Shown one piece after another: positions 48,327-59,434 of a stretch of DNA of 64,000 nucleotides. Source of the stretch: Phorcus lineatus. Lineage: Eukaryota > Mollusca > Gastropoda > Trochida > Trochidae. The stretch's first letter is position 1. Every line of letters begins with the position of its first letter. The notes under the pieces are model-generated. The model saw only the letters and a program-made list of their open reading frames with translations. It ran no database searches and had not been told where the DNA came from. Both the position numbers and the translations under genes were made by a program. The DNA is taken from positions 33,267,484-33,331,483 of the forward strand of contig OV121095.1 of NCBI GenBank assembly GCA_921293015.1, read 5' to 3'.

Positions 48327-50556
48327 ATAAATTTATCTTTACGTCATTTACTTTTTAAAGTGAAACATAAGACAGCATGCCACTCGCTTTTTGTATTTTT
48401 GTGACAATGACAAGGAAGATGTAAACATGGTCAGTCTTATAAAGAAGCCGTACCGGCGAAAATGTCTGAAGTCTTTCTGTGTTGTCATTTTTTTAGTTGC
48501 AAAATGTCTATTTGTTAGTGAATTAATTCATTACATACTATATTTCATTATATTTAATGTTAAAATGTACACGTTTTATGCAACTAAAGGAAACACGAAA
48601 TTTTTATAGAATTATGTTTATTGTTAATATATCTGTTATAAACCTAAAGTCATCAATTCATCATTGATTACGAAGGACGTATTAATCAGTGGCGAGTCCA
48701 CAGCAAAGTACATGTATTTGTGAACAAGGCCATAACGTGAATTTGATTCCTAGATTACCAATGGATCGACTGAATAGGGCCTAAACTGCCCTTTATAATT
48801 TTTTCAAAGTACAGATTTAAAAACAAATATATATTAAGAGGTATCATAATTGGTAATTATAAGGTACACCTTCCAGTGTGACACTACAAGAAAGCACTGA
48901 GGTTTTTTTAGTTATTACCTCTTAACTATAGAGGACATATATTCACCTGGCAAAAGAGGAGCACTTGTTATTTCTCTAATAGACTGCAATAATCAGTTTC
49001 CTGCGATCCATTTTTTGCAAATCCTCAAAACCCTTCAAGTGTTAATAAGAGTCAATTACCCCGGTTATATTTTAGAGAGAGCTTCAAAATAACAACGTTG
49101 TTGACAGCGATACGTTACATAATTCCGCAACTAATTAGAGGAAATCTGTTAAAAGGCTGCAAGCGGAAGAAAGGTGTCTTGGCATGTTCTTCAAGAACCT
49201 TGTTGTCCTCTGTTATAACGTGGATGTGGCTTCCACATTAGAGACCAATCAAACGGATCCCTGTACAAAGCTTGTGTTCAAAAACGTTTGAGAAAACGTT
49301 TAAGTTAAAAGACCATTCAAGCTCGTTGAGTACTCTTAACATGGAACGTGAATTGGAACCTGATTGGTGTTCTGTCTTTGAAGGTATTTTAAGAGTTGCT
49401 CGGCTATCTCACAAACATCTCGATGTTGTTTAACGAAATAAAGTTCATTCTGAAATTATTGAAAACACAAATAGAAAATGTAGAATCAAATTAGTCAGTA
49501 AGTTTGCATGTTAGTATAATAACGTTTCGATGGTTGGCTTTACGATTAATTAATGTTTCTTATGAAATGAAGTTAGCGTTGTGGTTGCGGCGCACAATGT
49601 AATAAATCTTGAGATGAATAATCGTCAACTGATTTGACAAACAATGCAGGGTACATATCGTATCGTTATAATGATCTTATCCGACATGAGTATTACAAAT
49701 GTAAAAAGAGAAGACATTACTTTAAGGATTACAATTTAAATTTCAAAAGCCTTTTAAAGGTCATGTACCGTTCTAAATGCACACACTTGTAAAACTGTAT
49801 TAGCTTCATCAAAAAACTTCAAAAATCATTCCGTTCGGACATGTTTATGTTTAAATCAGATTAAACTTGTGACGTCATCCAATTGTCCCCATCTTCATTA
49901 CTTTTCAGTAACAGAGTTGCATTTCACGTCATCTTTCGGAAACTTAAGTTCCTTTTGTTATCTGTTTTAAGTGAATTAATACCATAAAAATGTAATTGAT
50001 TATAATTTCAAATTTAACTTTAAAATGATAAGCAGTAAGGCATCTTTTTAAACGATTTTCGAACTTTCCAAATTGTCCAAGTATATCTTGTAATAAAATT
50101 GGTTTACCGTTCTTTTAACTTTTGTAAAGTACATGTACATGTAGTTGGTAATATATTTTTAATGTACATTTTAACAAGAATATCAGTAGTAGAGACAATA
50201 TATTGTTGCTTTATATTTGTGTAAGATTGTTTTTTTAAAACGTATTATCTTATACCTTATGGCCTATGCTATCTATCTCTTTAAAGCATCATCATATGAC
50301 TTGTATACACATTGTTTTGTGTGTCATTGACTCATATGCCCTGTTCAACATGTAGAACAAAAAATATTTTGTCTGTTTTGTATGTCATTCTTACTTTGTC
50401 AACAAACCTTGGTGAACTGCTAAGTGAGTGCATCATTAAGAAAAATATCATATATCTGTTATTACCGAAATGCTCCTCCACCCTTTGTTATAGTATATCC
50501 GGTAACATAACAAGAGTACCTTTAAAAACAGAAGAGCCCCCGGGGGTGGGGAAGAT
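48327..50556. other. No gene seen
   Basis: The plus frame at 48391-48609 is basic then hydrophobic and has no motif. A TGACGTCA octamer lies near 49870. A run ttttaaaggtcatgtacc near 49756 resembles one MITE end but has no partner end. Confidence 0.35.
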
Positions 50557-50579
50557 GGGGGGGGGGGGGGGGGGGGGGG
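50557..50579 (+). repeat. 23-nt guanine homopolymer
   Basis: An uninterrupted run of 23 G follows a G-rich lead (cccccgggggtggggaagat). It could form a G-quadruplex. The glycine run in the open frame at 50312-50635 is due to this tract, and the frame is not called. Confidence 0.95.
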
Positions 50580-51076
50580 TGTTCTCTGGCACTTTCCATT
50601 TTACTAAGCTAGTCGTAGTCTTTGTATCAACATGAATGTCATCAGTCTATGTAAGCTTACGTTACCTTTCCCCTTCTGACTTATAGTCATTACCAAACGT
50701 TTGCTCAGGATGTCTCTGCTAACTTACCCTAAGCTTTGATCTATTCCTCCAGCCAAAACATTTACGTTTCTGTTGAGAATCCATTTCCCCTTCAAATATT
50801 TAGCTTTGGCTATCGCTCCATCCCACAGGGCAATTGTCCGCGCTTTGTTTCGGTTCCTGTTAAGCTTCCAGAGACTTTTGGATGATTCCGGGGGAACTTT
50901 GGACAAATTGGATTGTAGAGCCAACACTGCATTTGTAGATTGGTTTTGACAGGGTTTAGAGGATTGGGCTAGAGTTTCGCGCTAATGTTGCAGGATTTAT
51001 GCCATTTAGCTTGTAGGGAAAATGGGTACCATTAGGGGAACAAAGTTGTTATTGACTCAATTCTCCGCCCAAATAC

Positions 51077-51355
51077 ATGTGCACCCAGTACTGGCCTTGC
51101 GTTGCAGACAGGTTAAGAAAAGACGAGAATGTTTTGACATTGTCATTACAGGACATGCCCCTCTTCCCCCTGTGGAATACAGAGAAGCAGCTCGGAATTC
51201 TCAAGAACGATTTGCTTCTCTTCTTTGAGGTCCCACTAGCTGATGAGAATATCAAAATAAGCGAAAGGTCATTTGTCAAGGTATCTGGCGTCTTTGAACA
51301 TGAGACATTCTGTACATATTCAAACAGATGTCTGTTAACTTTGAATTACTCTTAG
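51077..51355 (+). CDS. Hypothetical open frame, unassigned
   Basis: A 92-codon plus-strand frame from ATG to TAG has more balanced codon use than the flanks. It contains VPLADENIKISERSFVKVSG, which loosely recalls a kinase catalytic-loop/DFG stretch, but neither HRD nor DFG is present and the strand is opposite to the other kinase-like fragments. A 76-codon minus-strand frame overlaps it and looks equally protein-like, which weakens both. No signal peptide, membrane segment or splice sites are persuasive. Confidence 0.15.
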   Translation: MCTQYWPCVADRLRKDENVLTLSLQDMPLFPLWNTEKQLGILKNDLLLFFEVPLADENIKISERSFVKVSGVFEHETFCTYSNRCLLTLNYS

Positions 51356-51639
51356 ACTTTTAAGTTAGGGACGCTTTTTCAATCAACATTCAAAGAATTG
51401 AAACATCTCTAGGGTTCGCTGTATTTGTATTTGAGTCTCTCATACAAACGGTTACAGTTACTGAAGCGGTTATATCTTCATAGGATTCATCTATACTTTT
51501 TAACTGTTGTTCATATTACTTCCTTCACATCCATGTTAATTGTGAGGATTCATTTCTAATTCAGTCACGTGTCTTATAGAAGATTATTGAATATTACGAA
51601 CATTACATCAGTCAAAACATAACTTCTCCTTTCACTCTG

Positions 51640-51958
51640 GTAAAGGAACAATGGCAACGTTTTTTAGATAAATAAAGTATTCTCACGAAAACGAACACAA
51701 ATGTCTTCCATTGCAAGACAATGTGTCATTACTAAATAGAGCAACGTTAAGCTACGCAAAGCCATTTCATCACCACACATGATTTCAAGGTGTTTGCACA
51801 AAAATGGCCGCTAGTGGTTTTTGCTTGATTTTTTATTATTTTCTCTACGACTACGAGTAATGAGATGTTTTGACTCTCTGAAGATAAAAAAAACTGATGT
51901 ATATTGCAGAAAATTTAAGAAATAAGTCTTTCCAAAAAACCTGCTACTTCCCCTTTAA
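51640..51958. mobile_element. TTAA-flanked MITE, copy 2
   Basis: The 319-bp element has a left end, gtaaaggaacaatggcaacg, continuing with ttttttagat, and a right end, cctgctacttcccctttaa, closing with TTAA at 51955-51958. The left TTAA has mutated to GTAA. Internal stretches such as cttccattgcaagacaatgt and caaggtgtttg match copy 1 at 48055. It contains no coding capacity. Confidence 0.75.
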
Positions 51959-53224
51959 ATTCCTATCTAAGAGTATCATTCAGTTTAAGAAACATCTTCA
52001 GTATCGAGTTAGTTAAGCTACGCCAATTATTAAACACATAAGTTTCTTAAGGAAGAGCATCTTTATGTGTTATGGCAATTTGTATTGTTAACAAAGTAAA
52101 ATCCAATGATGGACCACATGTTTGTTTGAAACTGAAAAGGTTTTTCACAAAACTCTTACGGAAGGTGTATTCATTTCAGCAAAACGTTAAAACAAAACAA
52201 CAAAGGCCAACATTAGTTTGGATTAACGGTCACCAAGGACGGAGTTTTATAGAACACATTTTATGTCTTTTGGTAATACATTTCGATGTATTTGTTTTAT
52301 CTAACCGTTCCAGTCACAAAATACTATGCAAAATCATTGTGTATTGCTAAACAGAGTAGATCCATTTAAGACCTAAGCTTAGGTAGTATTGTCAAGGTTA
52401 ACTAGCACTAATCCTTATTGAATCAGTTAATTCTATTCCTTTGTCCAGATAGTCCCAGAGCGCCAGTTTCAGGAATCAAGGTTGAGTAGCCTTTACAGAG
52501 CCGGTGTTTTACGCCGTGTCTTAAAGAATTGATTTCCTTCCAGGCTTTCCCACCTTCGAGCCCTGCTGTAACTCGGACCAGTGGTCCTTATAACAAGTCT
52601 TTGCTTCGTTCTTGCGCTGCTAGACTTGTTTGTAATATGTTTAAAATTTTATACACATATAGATTTTTTACAAGAGTACCAACACCGTGTACAAGTTATC
52701 CAAATGGCCCCTATGTTGTGAAAACATTTTGTACTTATATGTTATTTTTATGCATACGAAACAGATAAATGCGTCCTGATTTAATGTCAATAATGAAGGG
52801 CTTATCAACCCGATATAATGAACGAGCCGTTTTTGAAAACACATACGAAGTAAATGTTACATTTTTTTAAATCGTTGTTGACACATGTAGAATAAATGTA
52901 TCATTGTAATATACTTATATAATGTTGACACAATATTGAGATGGTTTTAATACTGCATACTGACTGCATATGAATTCATTTTTTTCAGCACTTAGTCAAA
53001 CGATACTGTTATTGTTATCTAAAAAGATTAAATGACAACTATGTCGTAATAGGGACTCTATTTCAACAGGATAAAATTAATAAACCCATCATTAGAAACC
53101 TAACGATTAAGAAATTTTAAAAATAAGCAATACCTTTTCCTGAACCGGGACCCCCTGCTTTCTCTCCCATCAGAGGTTCCTCAGTCATAAATCCATGTAC
53201 TAATTCATGATGGAGCTACCTCTG
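51959..53224. other. No firm gene
   Basis: A plus frame at 52529-52768 follows an acceptor-like ttccttccag but has no motif. A perfect 14-bp palindrome, acctaagcttaggt, lies at 52371-52384. Confidence 0.35.
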
Positions 53225-53533
53225 TAATGATAATAATTAGGGTATTTGTATAGCGCACATATCCACACCGAATGCATGCTCAAAGCGTTCCTTGAATTAT
53301 TACTGATTAAACGCTGATAGGTGAACAGAGGCACAATTTGAATAAAGTCTCTTGCCCAGGGAGACACCACAAGTTTCTTATCTTGTTTTTCTTCTGAGGG
53401 GCAGAGAATATACCTCTAAACTCTCACTTAATACAGCAGTGATTGGGTAACCCATCCATCCAGCAAGCCACGCCAGATGTTGCTGAACTTCACTGATAGC
53501 AGTTAACTTGGCTACGCACAGGACCGCGTGCCA
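53225..53533 (-). mobile_element. SINE with 5S-like head, minus copy
   Basis: Reverse-oriented copy of the 15500-15849 element. Reading the given strand it starts in ATT/ATA tail sequence, then tagcgcacatatccacaccg, cttgcccagggagacacc, and ends in the head: gggtaacccatccatccagc, cacgccagatgttgctgaac and ttcactgatagcagtt. The middle is partly deleted or altered compared with the 15.5 kb copy. Its head end abuts the strong hairpin at 53533-53586. Confidence 0.75.
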
Positions 53534-53586
53534 CAACAGGAGGCCTTCTCTCCCCTTCTCTGCGGGTAGAGAAGGCCCCCTGTTGT
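53533..53586. repeat. 19-bp-stem hairpin next to SINE
   Basis: The arms acaacaggaggccttctct (53533-53551) and agagaaggccccctgttgt (53568-53586) pair at 18 of 19 positions around a 16-nt loop, with a single A-C mismatch. The loop repeats ccttctct, so an alternative shorter stem is possible. The stem is GC-rich against AT-rich surroundings. It begins exactly where the SINE head ends. A structured RNA, a small foldback insertion or a microRNA-like precursor are all possible, and none is shown. Confidence 0.8.
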
Positions 53587-56500
53587 CATTTGCCTATGTA
53601 AATCGTCGGCTATGACGCTGAATTGGGGAGAGTGTGTTATAGTTTGGATGACGCTAAGAAGTACGCCAATGGTTTAGGTTTCCAATATTCAAACAAACAT
53701 TCCAGATAACGTCAGAAAGTTGTAGTAATGGTGTTCCTCGTCGGCGCTTAATGGCCGACATATTTGCAAATTTACAATTGTAATGATTTGAAAGGCATAG
53801 GTTGTTAAGACTAAATCCTTGCCTTGTCGATGTATTTTATCTTAATCCTTTCGTATGATTTGACTACACGGAACAATTAATGCTTTGACTGAAGTTTTCA
53901 AATATACAATTTTGCAGTATTGCAATTGTGTAACCTATTTTTCAAATGATATGAAGATGAAATATGAATTATGCATCTCTATCTAAAAGTTGTTTTTAAT
54001 ATGGAAAGCTAAGTAAAACAACATGATACCGCAAGGAGAATCTCTCTATCGGGATCTGTTAATGCTCACGTGTTGATTTCTGACTTGCTTGCCAGCCGAT
54101 AATCAGACCCTTTTACGAGGGAACAAATTTAATAACTTCCCATATAACCAGATTGAAAATCAGTCTATATTCTTTATAGGTCTTATTCGGTATAACATGT
54201 CTTATAACGCTGTCTGCTATTTTCGATCTTTTTTATTTGTCGTTTATGCCAGCGAAGCAACGTAGTTACTGCCTTATCAATGTTACATGAACTCTCCAAA
54301 GCCAGTTCTCTAGCCAACAGTGGGCCTAACTTCTTTACTCCTACTTCTATTGTAATAAGTAATCAATGATCGCAGACAGTGGGTTCTTCAATATCACGAT
54401 GATCCCATAAAGAAACTTTTAGGTACATACAAAGTTAGCAGAAAGACTCAAACAGAACCTCGAAACAGTAATCACCTTAGCTTTCGTCCTGTTGCATGAT
54501 GCCTCTATGCCCCCAGTCGCATGGGTTTGGCAATCAATACTCACCGTCTAGAGGTCTTTAGAGCGTCAGCCTCTTAAAGAGAAAAAATCTTAAATTGAAT
54601 GTCGTTATCTACGCCACGGAAATTAAAGATCAGGGTCCAAATTTGCTCCAAGTCATGGCTTTTCATTAACAATCTTTGGCGCCAGAAGAAACTATGTTTG
54701 CCGCTGTGATGTCAGCAAATCCCCAACCAATCGATTCGGATTAAGTCGCTCGGAAGCACTTGCGTGCTGAATTCTGTCTTATTACTGATTGGATGAAATT
54801 CCTTGATATCTTCGTTAGTTACCCTTCGCCATCTTTGGTAGGCTCGATTACTTCACGAACGTCCATTTAACATTTGTTCGAAGACTAAGAGCTTCAATCT
54901 TAAGGATTCGGCGTCCTTAGGGTGTGGGTTTACCTTGAATATAGCAGCATAATTGATGTCCCCTGAGTCACGGTAGCAATTTGAGAGCTTCATTTTCCTG
55001 GCAAGGAGGATATCTGAGATTGAATTTTTTCTTCAGTGTATCATAAATAAAATAAAGTCCACTCTTAATGAGGCATAAAATGTTATGAATTACCCACTGC
55101 CATAATTGAAGATGCACTGGTCAAAATAGTCTTATATTTACATATTTTTTAACCATTTTTCTTCGAATCCTCAGTGGTTGAAGGTCAGTTGTTATTTATT
55201 GTTTCTGTGAGAAACCCACACTGTCTATTCTTCCCATATTGCAAATGAATTGAAATTTCTTATCGTTAAGCTCAAAGGAGAATTTTTCTGGAATTTTTCA
55301 ATTTAGAAATACACTTTTTTCTCTTTTAAACTTAACAGATGCTGCACAAATTGTTACATCGTATATCTATTTTCCATATATTTCACTTCCCTTACCCAAA
55401 GGGACCTTAAAGAACTGTCTCCACTTCATACCACATCTTATTAAGGCGCGAAGAACTGTCATTTACGATTCCCAGGCGCCGATAACTGTAAGGAAGAGCG
55501 TATAATGACGCTCCCTTCGATCTAGACCTGCGCGGGTCAAGCAAAGATCGGTTGTTTATTGTTTCGCAATGCGCAGTTAGAGTGTATTCCATGATAGTTA
55601 CACCAAGAGAATATTTTGACTCCGGATCTGGATAGCGTCTCGAAGAGAGCTTATATTGGTATTAACGCTTCTGGCATGTCAACTCGGTAAGTTAGTTCCT
55701 GACAATTTTATCAGATCCAATTTGCTGCATCGTAAACAACATTAACTTTATACTTAAAACCAATTCCCATTATCAATGCAACATATGGTAAGGCCATTAT
55801 TGCCCATGTGTTACAGGAGTAAAATGACTACGGTTGATAAGTAATGCCGTAAAATAGACTTTCAGTTTGACTGTGATTGGCATTTCGGAAGGTTTCTGAT
55901 GATTTGGCGTTTTTCATTATGTATCGGTTTTCGTTACAAGTCCGCTGCTCATTCAAGACGTGTTCATTTGCATTTTTTAAAAAGTTTCAAAAATATCTGT
56001 CATCATGATAATGGTGTGTAATTTCAAACAATTTTAAAAGTTCTTTTTAACCAGAAAGGGTTGGTTTGAATAAAGGTTCTGACAAATATACTCAAGAGTG
56101 TAAAGATAATATTAATTTTAACTACACCACTAATTCAATAGGTTTTGGCTCATTAGCGCATGTTCATGACTTATTTTTGCTTTCAGCTAAGAAAATGTCA
56201 AGAGTTTTTAAATTCTTTATCAAAAGATTCTTAAAACTTCTTAAGTTAGAATACGCTAAATAGATGTCACTTACATCTTACATTCATATATAAAACAGAG
56301 CTCTTCCGTTTGACTACTCTCAAAAAAAGAAAAAAGGCTGACGTTGAAGTGCAAATCCTTGTTTCAGGGAATTGAATTTAAAAGACATGGAAATGTGGAA
56401 AAGTTTGATGTCTTCAAGCTTTTAGTGACTTTTAAGATAGTTCGGCCAAGAGGAGAAAATAGTTTTAAAAATCCGAAAATATGAAAAACTCCTACAATTG

Positions 56501-57171
56501 TAAAAGGTTGACAGCGAGTAAAGTTGAAAGCTGTAACAAGATAAGTCAGCCTCGCTACTCTTCATGGGAGTAGCTCAGCGCGATGTAAGATGAAAATTTA
56601 GAGCTTTATCCTACGTACACTTTCACATCTCTATGCAAATTCAATCATGTCGTATCATCAAGTCGTCCAAATCTTGTTTTACACCACCAAACACACTTAT
56701 GTAAATACCTCTACCGATGGAAACATGGTGTTACTTAGTTTGAATTCATTACCGCTATCGCCGAGACAAGAAGCAGAGAACGGCAAGGAGACCCCCTGAG
56801 ACCACCTGTCTTGACTTGAGAAGAAATCGGGAGCAGCCCTCACTTTGCGACAACTTCTCAGGGACTATCATTAGAAGGTCCGCCTGCAACATGAAACCAT
56901 TATAGTTCTTGCATTCAACTGTTGCTTCAAATTCTTGTCACTGTTTCATCCTTTATTTCCCATCTATGAAGGTTTTAACATATGATTAGAAGGTTCAAGG
57001 AAAATAAGGTTTTATCGATAGTCAACTTATTTATTGCAATAATTGCGATATTATTATCACTTTCTTAATAATGCTCTTTGTATATAGACCGCATCGTCGC
57101 ACTCATTGCAATAAAGAAGTTGACTTTCCATAAAAAGTAGCTTTCCTTGAACTCTACAGGTTGTCGGTCAT
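53587..57171. other. No gene seen
   Basis: Blocks at 54460-54920, 55400-55600 and 56740-56900 are of higher complexity and moderate GC and may be conserved non-coding DNA, but no frame there is convincing. The frames at 55407-55592 (minus) and 56066-56263 (plus) have no motif. Confidence 0.35.
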
Positions 57172-57510
57172 ATGCATAGCTCATGTGACCGCTATCCCTG
57201 AGGTTCAGCAACAACGGGCACTGCTCGCCGGATGGGTGGCCTACATCGTTTTTGGTGAATAAACTTAGAGGTTGAAGGTTTATTCACTGCCCCACATTGA
57301 GACACTAGTTAAGTGACTTTTGGTGTCTTCTGGGCAAGATACTTAGTTCAAAATCTGCCTCTGTTCACCCAGCAGGAAATGGGTACCTGGTACAGTAGTG
57401 TTACAAATTGGGTCAGCTTGGGTAAGGCCAGGGTAATAGCGCTTTGAACATGCACTAGTGCATGTAAACGTTCGCCTTATGAATATCCATATTATCATTC
57501 ATCATCATTA
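57172..57510 (+). mobile_element. SINE with 5S-like head, third copy
   Basis: Its head has gaggttcagcaacaacgggc and gccggatgggtggcctac, matching the 15.5 kb element. The body keeps ctgggcaagatacttagttc, gttcacccagcaggaaatgg, gtacctgg, gggtcagcttgggtaaggcc and gcgctttgaacatgca, and ends in ATC/ATT-rich sequence. It preserves the 'gggtacctgg' block lost in the 15.5 kb copy and so shows most clearly that 5S-headed and tRNA-headed SINEs here share a body. Confidence 0.8.
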
Positions 57511-59361
57511 AGGCTCGAATAACCCTCCAACCTACATCATCATTTCTCTGCAGATGCTTATGATTTAACTGCAGCCAAAAGGTTCTTAACAAGCAATAAA
57601 ATATTACTGTAGCTAATGCGTTATCTCAAATTATCAACATCAAATGAAGAAACAAGGAAACAAGTCTAAAACTCCTGTATGCATATATACATGCAATCAT
57701 TAATTTAGCTGTGCCAAAAGGAGCCTTCAAACGGTAAAACAACCTCAGAGAATGCAATATAAAAATGAATTAAGTGGCATTGATTCAAATGACTCAGCTT
57801 GCAAACTTCAAGCTCATATATCCATCTGAAATTAATCAATGTTGTCAGCACAATTACTGCTCTCAATGCAAATATTACAGATAATTATTTTTTCATAACA
57901 AAATGTCAAAATAACTTCACAATCCTTACTATACATGCGAAGGTTGAAGTTTTAAATTCTTTTTACATTGTTAAAAAAATAAATCATTAACATCATGCTA
58001 GGCTCAAATAACTTTTCTTCATGTATGTGAATCGAAGGGATTTTTTATGTACCTACAGGCAGTTTTTGAACTATGAAAATATACACATTAAAAATTAGAT
58101 TTAAGAGAATAACAACAATGCAAGACTTTTTTAAACTACACATTCAGTTTATAGATATGTATTAATGACATTACAAATGAATGTGAAATAAAAGTCTCAA
58201 ACTTCTCCACAGTGAGCTCACATAAACACTCATTTCACATTTTAAAATTTTATTGAACATATAAAAAATGTACAAGCATAAGTTCGAATAACGTGACACG
58301 AAGCCATAACACATGAGGGTAAATGCTATTGCATCCCTCGAACACACGTTGACGCCTTCAACTTCTTGCAAGCACTAATGGATTTCTCCGGTATTCAAAA
58401 ATTCAGTAAAATCCCCTCTACATTTGAAACTTGTTACCAGGACCAAATAACCTCTATAGCTATGGTGAATTGAAATTCATTAAAGTCGCCTTTCACTAGA
58501 CCTTGGTTAAAGTCAATGAAAACGGTCTGCCTCTGATGCGGAAAGACTAGCGTGTCCTGTCAAACTGGAAGATTATCATGTCATATTGCTGGACATCTTG
58601 ACAGATTGCAAGTGTGATGGCAGATAAATGGGTCCCTCTCACTATAGCCAGTAGCATTTCATGATTAACCTCGTTCGTTTTACTTAAAAGTGAGAGGATG
58701 AACAAGGCAGCAGAACAAAGATCACTATGCTTTTAAAAGGAACCTCCTATGGGAATTTGCTTAAAATTCAATTTCTCTTTGTCCGCCAGGGACTTTAATC
58801 CATTACAACGCTTACTTACAGTTGTGATGGATCGGCTGGTAGAGTGGTGTGGAGAAGATATTCAGAAAATATTTAATAGTTTTATTGTTCAGGGGATATG
58901 AGTTGTTTAATGTGCACTAGCTACTTGCACACGATTCGACTTTGTTGAGTGAATTAGCTGACTATGTAATTTATATATTTACTTCTATGTTGAATGTTTC
59001 GCTGAGTAATATTTGATTTTGAATTTACAGAACTTAAGAAGCGTTAAGTTACCAGTGCATTATCGACTTAAAGTATTAAGGATATTAGACATTTTGATAT
59101 TTCTTCTTCTTCTTTTAAAGCGTCCCTGACCAGTACTATGGTGTTTACATTTTAAGCCCGGCGACTACTTGGATTTGAACCTTTATTTACAATTTCATTG
59201 TTGCTATTAATGCTGTTATGATGGTTAAGACCATGTCTTTCCTATTGATTCCGTTTTCTCACCAGAAAACAAATTAACTGGTGATTTCGAAAACCAATCC
59301 GGTTTCCAGAAGTATTTCCAAACTTTTTTTGAGATAGTTAAATGCTGATTTTATAAAATTG
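57511..59361. other. No gene seen
   Basis: Short AT-driven frames only (57799-57990 plus, 58171-58371 minus). Nothing else is seen. Confidence 0.4.
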
Positions 59362-59434
59362 ATATTTTGCAAAGTTTAATAAAACAGGTCTTTTCTTTTC
59401 AAGTGCAATTAAGTTAAGCAACTTTGCAAAATAT
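59362..59434. repeat. 15-bp inverted repeat
   Basis: atattttgcaaagtt at 59362-59376 is mirrored perfectly by aactttgcaaaatat at 59420-59434 across a 43-nt loop. Confidence 0.8.

Noticed and set aside
50312-50635. 107-codon frame ending in a glycine run
   Set aside because: The glycine run is the G23 tract, and the remainder has no motif.
59165-59185. Minus-strand B box (ggttcaaatcc) suggesting a Pol III gene
   Set aside because: No A box at the right distance and no tRNA-like folding on the minus strand.
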